From Rhodobacteraceae bacterium Alg238-R152 (GTDB lineage Bacteria > Pseudomonadota > Alphaproteobacteria > Rhodobacterales > Rhodobacteraceae), in NCBI GenBank assembly GCA_900537125.1, contig UNRJ01000002.1:434001-498000 (forward strand): 64,000 nucleotides of DNA, in the 5' to 3' direction. The notes under the pieces were generated by a model. That model did no database searches. It saw nothing but the letters and a program-made list of their open reading frames with translations, and had not been told where the DNA came from. Shown in pieces: positions 45,121 to 52,042 of this stretch; the first letter of the stretch is position 1, and each line of letters starts with the position of its first letter. The position numbers and the translations under genes were made by a program.

Positions 45121-46164
45121 TTACATGTTGTTCTTTTTGTACTCTTCCATCAGCGCCTTGGCTTCGTCGATCATCGCTTGACCGTCGAGGCCGCGTTTGT
45201 CCATGTCGGCAATCCATGTGGTGTAGATTGGCTGAACTACTTCGGCCCATTTGGCGGCGTCTTCGGCAGAAACAGTCACGATGTTGTTGCCACGGGCCAC
45301 CGCTTTGTCACGCGCTGGTGCATCCATGTCCTGCATCACGCCGCCAGCGAAGATCGAGAATTCCACGCCGGAGTTTTTGTCCATCACGGCTTTCAGATCA
45401 TCAGGCATAGACTCGTAGCGGTCTTTGTTCATCGCCAGAACGAAGGTCAGCGTGTACAGCGCGTTGCCTTCAAATTCTGTGTGGTTGCCAACCAGCTCCG
45501 GCACTTTCAGTGCGGCGGTGACTTCCCAAGGAATTGTGGTGCCGTCGATCACACCTTTGGACAGGGCTTCTGGAACAGCTGGCACCGGCATGCCGATGGG
45601 TGAGGCTCCGGTCAGTTTCAGCAGTTCGTTGACCAAACGAGAGCCACCGCGAATTTTCATGCCCTTAAGGTCGTCCGGGGAGGAGACCGCCGCGTTGGTG
45701 TGGAACATGCCCGGGCCATGGACCCAGGTGCCGAAGATCTTCAAGTTCTTGAACTCGGTGTCTTTCATGTGCGCGTCAAACATTTTGGCATAGGCATAAG
45801 AGCCTGCGCGCGCGTCTTCGACCATGAAGGGTAGTTCAAACACTTCGGTGGAGGGGTAGCGGCCTGGGGTGTAGCCGACGACGGTCCAGACGATGTCGGC
45901 TACACCGTCGATGGCCTGATCCATCAGCTCTGGTGGCTTGCCACCCAGCGACATGGCGGCATAGCGTTCGATCTTGATGCGGCCTTCGCTGTCTTTTTCA
46001 ATGGCATCTGCCCAGACGTCCAAAATCAGCTTTGGCACATTGGCCTGCGGTGGCAGGAACTGGTGCATGCGCAGGGTCACGTCTTGTGCAAGTGCGGTGG
46101 TGGCGGTGATCGCCATGGCGGCCCCGGCGGCCAGTAGTTTGGAAATAGGGTTGCGCAGGGTCAT
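45121..46164 (-). CDS. dctP: TRAP transporter substrate-binding protein, DctP family
   Basis: The 347-residue periplasmic receptor has a signal peptide (LRNPISK, then AAGAAMAITATTALAQ) and the DctP plan with MHQFLPPQANVPK, YTPGRYPSTEVFELPFMVED and KIRGGSRLVNELLKLTGASP. It delivers an organic acid (C4-dicarboxylate, oxo acid, sulfonate or similar) to DctQM. The membrane genes dctQ and dctM are not in the window, so it is an orphan. Start at 46164 by the signal peptide and GGGAGG. It is divergent from tupB. Confidence 0.9.
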   Translation of the reverse strand: MTLRNPISKLLAAGAAMAITATTALAQDVTLRMHQFLPPQANVPKLILDVWADAIEKDSEGRIKIERYAAMSLGGKPPELMDQAIDGVADIVWTVVGYTPGRYPSTEVFELPFMVEDARAGSYAYAKMFDAHMKDTEFKNLKIFGTWVHGPGMFHTNAAVSSPDDLKGMKIRGGSRLVNELLKLTGASPIGMPVPAVPEALSKGVIDGTTIPWEVTAALKVPELVGNHTEFEGNALYTLTFVLAMNKDRYESMPDDLKAVMDKNSGVEFSIFAGGVMQDMDAPARDKAVARGNNIVTVSAEDAAKWAEVVQPIYTTWIADMDKRGLDGQAMIDEAKALMEEYKKNNM

Positions 46165-46383
46165 GTTGGTCCTCCCAATTGGTCTTTTCTCCCGATTGGG
46201 GAGAGTGTTGTTGAAGCAAGGCGTTCTGCCAAGGGAAATTTGACCAGTTGGACATGTTTCTTTGTTTTGGGCCAATTACCTGCCTAAAAGGCTTTGGACA
46301 AAATGACATTTTGGGGCGTGGCTGAGTGGACAATTTGCGCCATTTCAGGGGGCTGCGTTAGGGTGATCTGGGAAAGTGAATCC
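46165..46383. promoter_or_regulatory. Divergent promoter region dctP / tupBCA
   Basis: TGGACA occurs three times (46249, 46295, 46327) and CAAAAT-GAC-ATTTTG at 46299-46313 is a perfect palindrome. GTGGACAATTTG at 46326 and CAAAATGAC at 46299 recur in the FDH promoter region (54160 and 54227). No clear -35/-10 pair was placed. The gap to tupB is 334 bases in total; its second half is the riboswitch candidate. Confidence 0.5.
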
Positions 46384-46498
46384 GCCCTCTTGCCTCCGCG
46401 GCGAAATGGCACAATGACAATAGATGAGCCTGCTACGGGAATGGCACGCTCCGGCCGCCGGGAGGGCTGGCCGCAAGGAGGGGCACCAGAGCGGTTGC
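46384..46498 (+). ncRNA. Probable Moco/Tuco-type riboswitch upstream of tupB
   Basis: The RNA would contain CTCCGG-CCG-CCgGGAG, followed by GGGCTGG-CC-GCAA-GG (a GNRA tetraloop GCAA closed by two G-C pairs), and GCCCTC at its 5' side able to pair with GAGGGGC at 46478-46484. These features match what I know of the MOCO RNA motif. The AAGGAGG at 46475-46481 would be the ribosome binding site of tupB and would be sequestered when the aptamer folds. A covariance-model search is needed to confirm it. Its ligand could be Moco or the tungsten cofactor. Confidence 0.6.
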
Positions 46499-47203
46499 AT
46501 GAATGAATTACTGGCAGGTCTGCTCGAAGCGGGCCGATTGATCGTCACATTTGATGCGGATCTGATCGAGATTTCACTGCGCTCGTTGCAGGTCACGCTG
46601 ACCGCAGTGGCCGTTGCCTCGGCGATTGGATTGCCTCTGGGATGTTGGTTGGCTGTGCGTCGGTTCCGCTTCCGCCGGTTTGTGATTGCCACGATGAACG
46701 CGTTGATGGGGCTGCCGCCGGTTGTGGTGGGCTTGATTGTCTATCTGTTGTTGTCACGGGCGGGGCCATTTGGGGTGTTTGGATTGTTGTTCACCCCCAC
46801 GGCGATGATCACTGCACAGGTGATTATCCTCACCCCTTTGATCGCTTCGATTGCCCATCAGGCCATTCGAGAGTTGTGGGCGCAGTACCATGATCTGTTG
46901 ATTTCCATGAACACCACCCGCTGGCAGCGCATTGCAACGCTGTTGTGGGACGGGCGTCGGGCGCTTTTGACGGCCTCATTGGCTGGGTTTGGCCGGGGCA
47001 TTGGCGAAGTGGGGGCGATCATGATTGTTGGCGGCAACATCGACAATGCCACCCGTGTTTTGACAACAGCGATTTCGCTGGAAACCGGCAAGGGCAACTT
47101 CTCTCTCGCCTTGGCCTTGGGCTTTGTGCTGATTGGCTTGGCGGTGGTGGTGAACCTGTTGATCCACACTTTGTCGCGCACGGAGGTGAGTGGCCGATGG
47201 TGA
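46499..47203 (+). CDS. tupB: Tungstate ABC transporter permease
   Basis: This 234-residue permease has five to six membrane segments and the cytoplasmic loop SLAGFGRGIGEVGAIMIVGG, the EAA-type contact with the ATPase that is typical for tungstate/molybdate permeases. ATG 46499 is preceded by AAGGAGG with 17 bases between, longer than usual, consistent with a leader that controls access. It forms an operon with tupC (7-base overlap) and tupA. The specificity for tungstate rests on the TupA partner. Confidence 0.88.
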   Translation: MNELLAGLLEAGRLIVTFDADLIEISLRSLQVTLTAVAVASAIGLPLGCWLAVRRFRFRRFVIATMNALMGLPPVVVGLIVYLLLSRAGPFGVFGLLFTPTAMITAQVIILTPLIASIAHQAIRELWAQYHDLLISMNTTRWQRIATLLWDGRRALLTASLAGFGRGIGEVGAIMIVGGNIDNATRVLTTAISLETGKGNFSLALALGFVLIGLAVVVNLLIHTLSRTEVSGRW

Positions 47204-47916
47204 CCTCTATTCTCCCTCTAAGCGTGAAAGACGCGGTGGTGCGCCGACGCGGCAAAACATTGCTTGGTCCGGTGACTACGACGGTGAGTGACACTGGGCT
47301 GTCGATTGTGATGGGGCCAAATGGCGCCGGGAAGACCACGCTTCTGCGTTTGTTGCACGGCATGGAGCGGGTGTCTGGCGGTGGGTCGCTTAAGTGGCAA
47401 ATCCCCGAGGAAGACGCCCGTGCGCTTCAGGCGTTTGTGTTTCAGGCGCCGATCATGATGCGGCGCACCGCGCTTGATAATGTGGCCTATCCATTGATGA
47501 CACATGGGGTGTCCAAAAAGGAGGCGCGCGTCCGCGCAGCAGAGTGGTTGGAGCGCGTTGGCTTGGCTGACAGTGCGCAAAAACAGGCCACGGTGCTGTC
47601 TGGTGGGGAACGTCAAAAGCTCGCCTTAGCGCGGGCCTTGATCCGCAAACCCGAAATTTTGTTCCTGGATGAGCCCTGCGCCAATTTGGATGGCCGGGCG
47701 ACACGGGAATTTGAGACGCTGCTGATGCAGGCGTTCAAAGACGGAACACGCGTGGTGATGTCCACGCACGATATTGGTCAGGCACGACGGCTGGCGGAGG
47801 ATGTTTGGTTCATCCACCACGGTCACATTCTGGAGCAGACGCCTGCGGAAGAATTTTTTGCCTCACCTACAACAAGTGAAGCGCGCGCATTTCTCAAAGG
47901 AGACATAGTCGAATGA
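47197..47916 (+). CDS. tupC: Tungstate ABC transporter ATP-binding protein
   Basis: The 239-residue ATPase has Walker A GPNGAGKTT near residue 41, the signature LSGGERQKLALARAL near 133 and Walker B EILFLDEPCANLD near 153. It powers tungstate uptake through TupB. Start at 47197 because GGAGGT precedes it and the frame then begins before the first beta-strand; the gene overlaps tupB by seven bases and tupA by four. Confidence 0.9.
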   Translation: MVTSILPLSVKDAVVRRRGKTLLGPVTTTVSDTGLSIVMGPNGAGKTTLLRLLHGMERVSGGGSLKWQIPEEDARALQAFVFQAPIMMRRTALDNVAYPLMTHGVSKKEARVRAAEWLERVGLADSAQKQATVLSGGERQKLALARALIRKPEILFLDEPCANLDGRATREFETLLMQAFKDGTRVVMSTHDIGQARRLAEDVWFIHHGHILEQTPAEEFFASPTTSEARAFLKGDIVE

Positions 47917-48722
47917 AGTTTGGTACAACGCTTGCCGCAGTGGCCTTGGTATTCAGTGGCGTTATGGCAACCGCGGACACCATGAAAATGGCGGTTACAA
48001 CCTCTTTCCACAACTCGGGACTGTCTGACGTCCTTTTACCAGAAATCCAGAAAGACCTGGGTCTGGAAGTGCAGCTGCTGGTGGTTGGCACCGGTCAGGC
48101 GCTGCGTTTGGGGGAGGCTGGGGATGTGGATGCAATTTTGGTGCATTCCAAGAAAGCGGAAGAAGCGTTTGTTGCGGGCGGCTACGGCACGCACCGCCGT
48201 GAGATCATGTACAATGATTTTGTGCTGATTGGTCCAAATGCGGACCCCGCCAAGATTGCTGATGCCAAAAGTGTCGTGGACGCGCTGACAGGGATTTCCG
48301 AAGTCAAAGCGGCGTTTGTGAGTCGTGGTGATGACAGCGGCACCCACAAGAAGGAGCTGTCGCTCTGGACTGAGGCCGGTGTGGATGCGGATGCGCGTTC
48401 CGTGGATTGGTACAAGGAAGCTGGCGCTGGCATGGGCGCGTCCCTGAACACCGCGTCTGGCATGAACGGCTACATCATGAGCGACCGCGCAAGCTGGCTC
48501 AAGTTTGGCAACAAAGGGGAACTGGAATTGCTGTATTCCGGTGATCCGGAGCTGTTCAACCAGTATGCCTATATTCCGGTGAACCCGGAGAAGCACGGTC
48601 ACGTGAAAACCGAACTGGCCAACAAGCTGGAAGCTTGGTTGGTGAGCGACCACGCCAAAGAATTGATTGACGGCTACACTTTGAAGGGCGGCCGCCTGTT
48701 TATCTTTAACGCGGAACAGTAA
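47913..48722 (+). CDS. tupA: Tungstate-binding periplasmic protein
   Basis: The 269-residue receptor has a signal peptide (KFGTTLAAVALVFSGVMATA) and the TupA beginning MAVTTSFHNSGLSDVLLPEI (residues about 26-45) with the TTS-x-x-SGL oxyanion site, then VVGTGQALRLGEAGDVDAIL. TupA discriminates tungstate from molybdate in known cases. It is the last gene of tupBCA and lies close to the FDH genes, whose alpha subunit needs Mo or W, so the operon probably feeds FDH metal supply. Confidence 0.9.
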   Translation: MKFGTTLAAVALVFSGVMATADTMKMAVTTSFHNSGLSDVLLPEIQKDLGLEVQLLVVGTGQALRLGEAGDVDAILVHSKKAEEAFVAGGYGTHRREIMYNDFVLIGPNADPAKIADAKSVVDALTGISEVKAAFVSRGDDSGTHKKELSLWTEAGVDADARSVDWYKEAGAGMGASLNTASGMNGYIMSDRASWLKFGNKGELELLYSGDPELFNQYAYIPVNPEKHGHVKTELANKLEAWLVSDHAKELIDGYTLKGGRLFIFNAEQ

Positions 48723-48730
48723 ACGCGTTG

Positions 48731-48761
48731 GTGCACGTCACTCGTCTGGGGTGACGTGCAC
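48731..48761. terminator. Hairpin between convergent tupA and DUF6505 genes
   Basis: Perfect 11-base arms GTGCACGTCAC and GTGACGTGCAC enclose nine bases. The left arm contains the stop codon of the minus-strand gene. There is no T run, so it may be a terminator of weaker type or an mRNA end protector. Confidence 0.5.
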
Positions 48762-49217
48762 TGCAAATTGCTCCAACTCGGCCTCCGCAGGGGCGATGCT
48801 GCGGAACTGCTCTTTCACACCAGCTTCGGTGAGTTCCCGGGCCACTGTGAGCAGCGTGTTGGCCTCATGTTCGGCGCAGAGATCCGCCATATGGGCAATC
48901 TCTTCGGCCGCCACAGGACGGGCTGCCTCAACCGAAGGGGCACCATAAACCTCAACAAAATGCTGGGCGAGCGCATCGGTGAGGGCTTCGACCTCTGCCT
49001 TTTCAATGGTGGTCACAGCCACAAAGGTGACGCGGCCAAAGGTTTCCACCCCCAGCCAGCCGTTGGCAAAGGCTTGGCGGGCTTTGCCGGTTAGATCGGC
49101 CTCAGACCAGTTTGAAAATTCAAACCCACCGCTGATCGCCCATTCGCCGGTACGGGCAGGGTTGAAGTAAACCCGCTGGTCGCTTTCATCAAAATGGATT
49201 GCACGTGCCAGAAGCAT
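48738..49217 (-). CDS. DUF6505 family protein
   Basis: The 159-residue protein is acidic, without signal peptide or membrane segment. Recognisable segments are LLARAIHFDESDQRVYFNPA, GEWAISGGFEFSNW and the C-terminal EFAVHVTPDE-like ending. It lies at the end of a four-gene minus-strand operon with the ligase-like gene (1-base overlap), apbC and DUF6494, which I have seen in FDH regions of related bacteria. The function is unknown; the family name is my recollection. Confidence 0.65.
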   Translation of the reverse strand: MLLARAIHFDESDQRVYFNPARTGEWAISGGFEFSNWSEADLTGKARQAFANGWLGVETFGRVTFVAVTTIEKAEVEALTDALAQHFVEVYGAPSVEAARPVAAEEIAHMADLCAEHEANTLLTVARELTEAGVKEQFRSIAPAEAELEQFAVHVTPDE

Positions 49218-49942
49218 CAGCTGTCTCCTTCCAAAAGGCGGCTGAGCGGCAGCAGGCGGGTGTCTTCGCCGCTGCGCAGGAGCGCGCCAAAGTGTTCGTC
49301 GGTGCCAACAAAAGTGCCAGCTTCTTGCGTCTCGCCAAGGGACCATTCGATCTCTTCACCGAGGTTGTGCGCGAGACCGCGCCACTCAGTGGTGAGCGGC
49401 TTGAGGCCTTCGTCTTCCATCCGGTTGACCCAGACCAGCGTGTGCCGCACCCATGCGCCAAGCAGCTCGTCTGGGTGCACGTCCACACAGCCTTCTTCAT
49501 AGAGAGCTGTTGCGTCAGGCGTGTTGCCGGGTGTTTCTGTGTTGGCGGGGATGAGAGGCAGTTCAAGACCCACAACAAGCCAATCCGGAACCTCTGTTGG
49601 TTCTTCGGTGGCGGCGGCGACGCGCATCCGACCACAGCGCGCGCCGTTGACCAAGATGCCGCCGGGCCAGTCCAGATGTACCGCGACTTCAGGTGGGGCC
49701 AGTGCCCCAAGGGCGTTTTGAAAGCCGATGGCACAGCTGATCAGCACCGGCATGGCCTCGGTCAAAGGCACCTCGGGGGCAAAGACAATGGCGGCGCGCA
49801 GCTGATCAGCAGCAAGGTTGTAGACCACAAGCCCCGCGTCACATCCCATGATCGCTTGAGTCTTGGCCTTGGCAAAAGGATCCGCGCTGCCGGTCAGCGC
49901 GAGCCCTTCAAAAAGCGGTGGGAATTGCGGGGCGTCACTCAT
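49217..49942 (-). CDS. Biotin/lipoate-protein ligase-like protein
   Basis: This 241-residue protein has a ligase-like core with HLDWPGGILVNGARCGRMRV (residues about 100-119), which stands where BirA has its KWPNDL and RKLAGIL segments, so the lysine that contacts the ligand phosphate is replaced. No GRGRxG adenylate motif is seen. The protein is therefore probably not an active biotin or lipoate ligase. It sits next to apbC and DUF6505 in the FDH block. Start at 49942 because it overlaps the apbC stop by four bases (ATGA); the upstream frame is inside apbC. Confidence 0.7.
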   Translation of the reverse strand: MSDAPQFPPLFEGLALTGSADPFAKAKTQAIMGCDAGLVVYNLAADQLRAAIVFAPEVPLTEAMPVLISCAIGFQNALGALAPPEVAVHLDWPGGILVNGARCGRMRVAAATEEPTEVPDWLVVGLELPLIPANTETPGNTPDATALYEEGCVDVHPDELLGAWVRHTLVWVNRMEDEGLKPLTTEWRGLAHNLGEEIEWSLGETQEAGTFVGTDEHFGALLRSGEDTRLLPLSRLLEGDS

Positions 49943-51003
49943 GCGTTGCCGTCCTCGATCAGACGACGCGCGAGGGTGCGGAAGGACTGCGCCTGTGAAC
50001 TGTCCGGTTTGGAGACAACGATTGGCGCCCCGCCATCGGCAGCGACACGGATGTCCAGCGCCAATGGGATTTCCGCAAGCAGCGGCACGCCCAGTTTCTC
50101 TGCTTCCGCAGCTACGCCACCGTGGCCAAAGATGTGCTCTTCGTTGCCACATTTGGAGCAGATATGGGTGCTCATGTTCTCAACCATGCCCACAATCGGC
50201 GTGCCAAGTTTTTCAAACATGTTGATGCCTTTGCGGGCATCCAGCAGGGCGATGTCCTGCGGGGTGGAGACCACCAATGCGCCGGTCAGTTCGGCTTTCT
50301 GTGCAAGGGTCATCTGCACGTCTCCGGTGCCCGGTGGCAGGTCAACAATCAGCACATCAAGCGCGCCCCACTGGACCTGGCTCATCATTTGTTGCAACGC
50401 GCCCATCAGCATGGGGCCACGCCAGACAACCGCTTCTTCTTCGCGGGTCATCAGGCCAATCGACATCATAGTCACGCCGTGGTTGCGCATCGGCAGGATG
50501 GTTTTGCCATCGGGGCTCGACGGGCGACCAGAGACGCCCAGCATACGAGGCTGGGACGGGCCATAAACGTCCGCATCGAGCAAGCCAACGCGGCGGCCTT
50601 CGGCGGCCAGGGCGGCGGCGAGGTTGGCAGAAACGGTGGATTTTCCCACGCCACCTTTGCCGGAGGCCACCGCAAGAATACGGTCGATTCCGGGGATTTT
50701 CTGCGGGCCTTGCGGCTCTGCCGGGCGGGAGCCCTTGAGATCCGGTGGCGGCTTGGATGCGGCATGTGCGGTCATCACGATGGAGACGCTGTCCACGCCG
50801 TCCAGCGCGTTTAGTTTGTCCTCGATCTCAACCTTCATCGGCTGCATCGCTTGGGCGCGGGCCGGGTCAATTTCTAGCACAAAGCGGACTTCGCCACCAT
50901 CCACGTTCAGCGCGCGGACCATGCCGGAAGCCACTAGGTCGGACCCGGAAGCAGGGTCGGTGAAGCCTTTGAGGACGTTCAGAATATCGTCGCGGTTAGC
51001 CAT
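49939..51003 (-). CDS. apbC: Mrp/ApbC (NBP35-like) Fe-S cluster carrier ATPase
   Basis: The 354-residue protein has a DUF59/MIP18-like N-terminal domain, a deviant Walker A VASGKGGVGKSTVSANLAAAL (residues about 112-132), LIVDLPPGTGDVQMTLAQ for Walker B/switch, and MSTHICSKCGNEEHIFG with CxxC near residue 280, the bridging Fe-S site. Mrp/ApbC delivers [4Fe-4S] clusters to apoproteins. Here it is encoded with DUF6494, the ligase-like protein and DUF6505, close to FDH and its many Fe-S centres. It starts directly after the DUF6494 stop (TAAATG). Confidence 0.93.
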   Translation of the reverse strand: MANRDDILNVLKGFTDPASGSDLVASGMVRALNVDGGEVRFVLEIDPARAQAMQPMKVEIEDKLNALDGVDSVSIVMTAHAASKPPPDLKGSRPAEPQGPQKIPGIDRILAVASGKGGVGKSTVSANLAAALAAEGRRVGLLDADVYGPSQPRMLGVSGRPSSPDGKTILPMRNHGVTMMSIGLMTREEEAVVWRGPMLMGALQQMMSQVQWGALDVLIVDLPPGTGDVQMTLAQKAELTGALVVSTPQDIALLDARKGINMFEKLGTPIVGMVENMSTHICSKCGNEEHIFGHGGVAAEAEKLGVPLLAEIPLALDIRVAADGGAPIVVSKPDSSQAQSFRTLARRLIEDGNA

Positions 51004-51204
51004 TTATGTGCGCCCTTTGATCTGACCGGTGACAACATGCTCCATGTCCAGACCGTCAACGGTCAGCACAACTTTGGCGGTGAACTCTTTGCCGTCGGTG
51101 GCCTCGGCCCCGGCGGAGCGCATGGCGTCCTCAATCGCTTGCTGGCTGGTGACGCCAACCTGCTTGAGAAACTTGCGCATGCTCATGTTAAAATCTTCGC
51201 TCAT
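51004..51204 (-). CDS. DUF6494 family protein
   Basis: The 66-residue protein reads EDFNMSMRKFLKQVGVTSQQ, then IEDAMRSAGAEATDGKEF and AKVVLTVDGLDMEHVV. It has no signal, cysteine or known motif. It is the first gene of the minus operon and directly abuts apbC. Function unknown; the family is recognised only by size and neighbours. It is divergent from the cytochrome c gene with a 79-base gap. Confidence 0.65.
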   Translation of the reverse strand: MSEDFNMSMRKFLKQVGVTSQQAIEDAMRSAGAEATDGKEFTAKVVLTVDGLDMEHVVTGQIKGRT

Positions 51205-51283
51205 AGGTGGATATCCTTCTGCCTAGGGCATTCTACTTGGGTCCATGTTGACGCATGCCGTGGCGCAGGCCTAGGTTTGAGTC

Positions 51284-52042
51284 ATGGAAGTTTTTCGGTC
51301 TTTGAGTGTTGTGGCTTTGGCTGCGGTTGCCATTTGTGTCGCTGGTACCGTGTGGGCGCAAGGCAAAACCACGACGCTTTTGGTCGCGCCGGAGCTGCAA
51401 GACAGCGGTGTCATCAAATTCATGTTGCCCCGGTTCACGTTGAAACACGGCGTGCGGGTGACGGTTGTGTCCGAAGGCGCCGCCGCGGGCAGCCTGATCA
51501 GAGGTGGTGATACAGCGGTGTTTTCGCGAAACGGGGACAACTTTGGTCTGACCGTGCACCAGGCGGATGACCCGCATATGGCGACTTTGGCGGCCTGGCT
51601 GACGGGGGACGTTGGGCAGCGCACGGTGTTGAGTTTCAAGCAGGACGGGCAGCCGGTGTTTGAGGTGCCGATTGTTGCAGTTGAGGCTGAAGTCGAGGCC
51701 GAGCTTGACGGTGACGCTGCGCGCGGGGCGGAACTGGCGTTGAGCGCCTGTGGCCGCTGCCATGTTGTTGGCGACGTCAATCGTATGAATGGCATTGGCT
51801 CCACGCCCAGCTTTGCGGTGCTGCGCAGTCTGGATGGCTGGATGGAACGGTTTTGGGCGTTTTACGCGCTGAACCCGCATCCGTCTTTCACCATCATTCC
51901 CGACGTCACCGAACCGTTTGATGAGACCCGCCCCTCCCCGATCAGCCCGGTGAGGCTGACGTTGGAGGAGCTGGAAAACATTGTGGCCTATACCGCGACT
52001 ATGGCCCCGGCAGATTTGGGAGCGCCGGTTGTGCATCAGTGA
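51284..52042 (+). CDS. Cytochrome c with a TupA-like single-lobe N-terminal domain
   Basis: The 252-residue protein has a signal peptide (VVALAAVAICVAGTVWAQ, cleavage near residue 23). Residues about 28-75 resemble the start of TupA: APELQDSGVIKFMLPRF against TTSFHNSGLSDVLLPEI, then VTVVSEGAAAGSLIRGGDTAV against VQLLVVGTGQALRLGEAGDVDA. Residues about 100-130 (MATLAAWLTGDVGQRTVLSF, PVFEVP) resemble the end of TupA (ANKLEAWLVSDHAKELIDGY, LFIFNA). The middle lobe is missing. C156-G-R-C159-H160 binds heme c. It is divergent from DUF6494 and overlaps the Fe-S gene stop. Its function is unknown. Confidence 0.75.
   Translation: MEVFRSLSVVALAAVAICVAGTVWAQGKTTTLLVAPELQDSGVIKFMLPRFTLKHGVRVTVVSEGAAAGSLIRGGDTAVFSRNGDNFGLTVHQADDPHMATLAAWLTGDVGQRTVLSFKQDGQPVFEVPIVAVEAEVEAELDGDAARGAELALSACGRCHVVGDVNRMNGIGSTPSFAVLRSLDGWMERFWAFYALNPHPSFTIIPDVTEPFDETRPSPISPVRLTLEELENIVAYTATMAPADLGAPVVHQ

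Noticed and set aside
46424..46498. Longer tupB start at 46424
   Set aside because: It would place 25 extra residues over the riboswitch candidate, and the permease family starts at the first membrane region, so 46499 is preferred.
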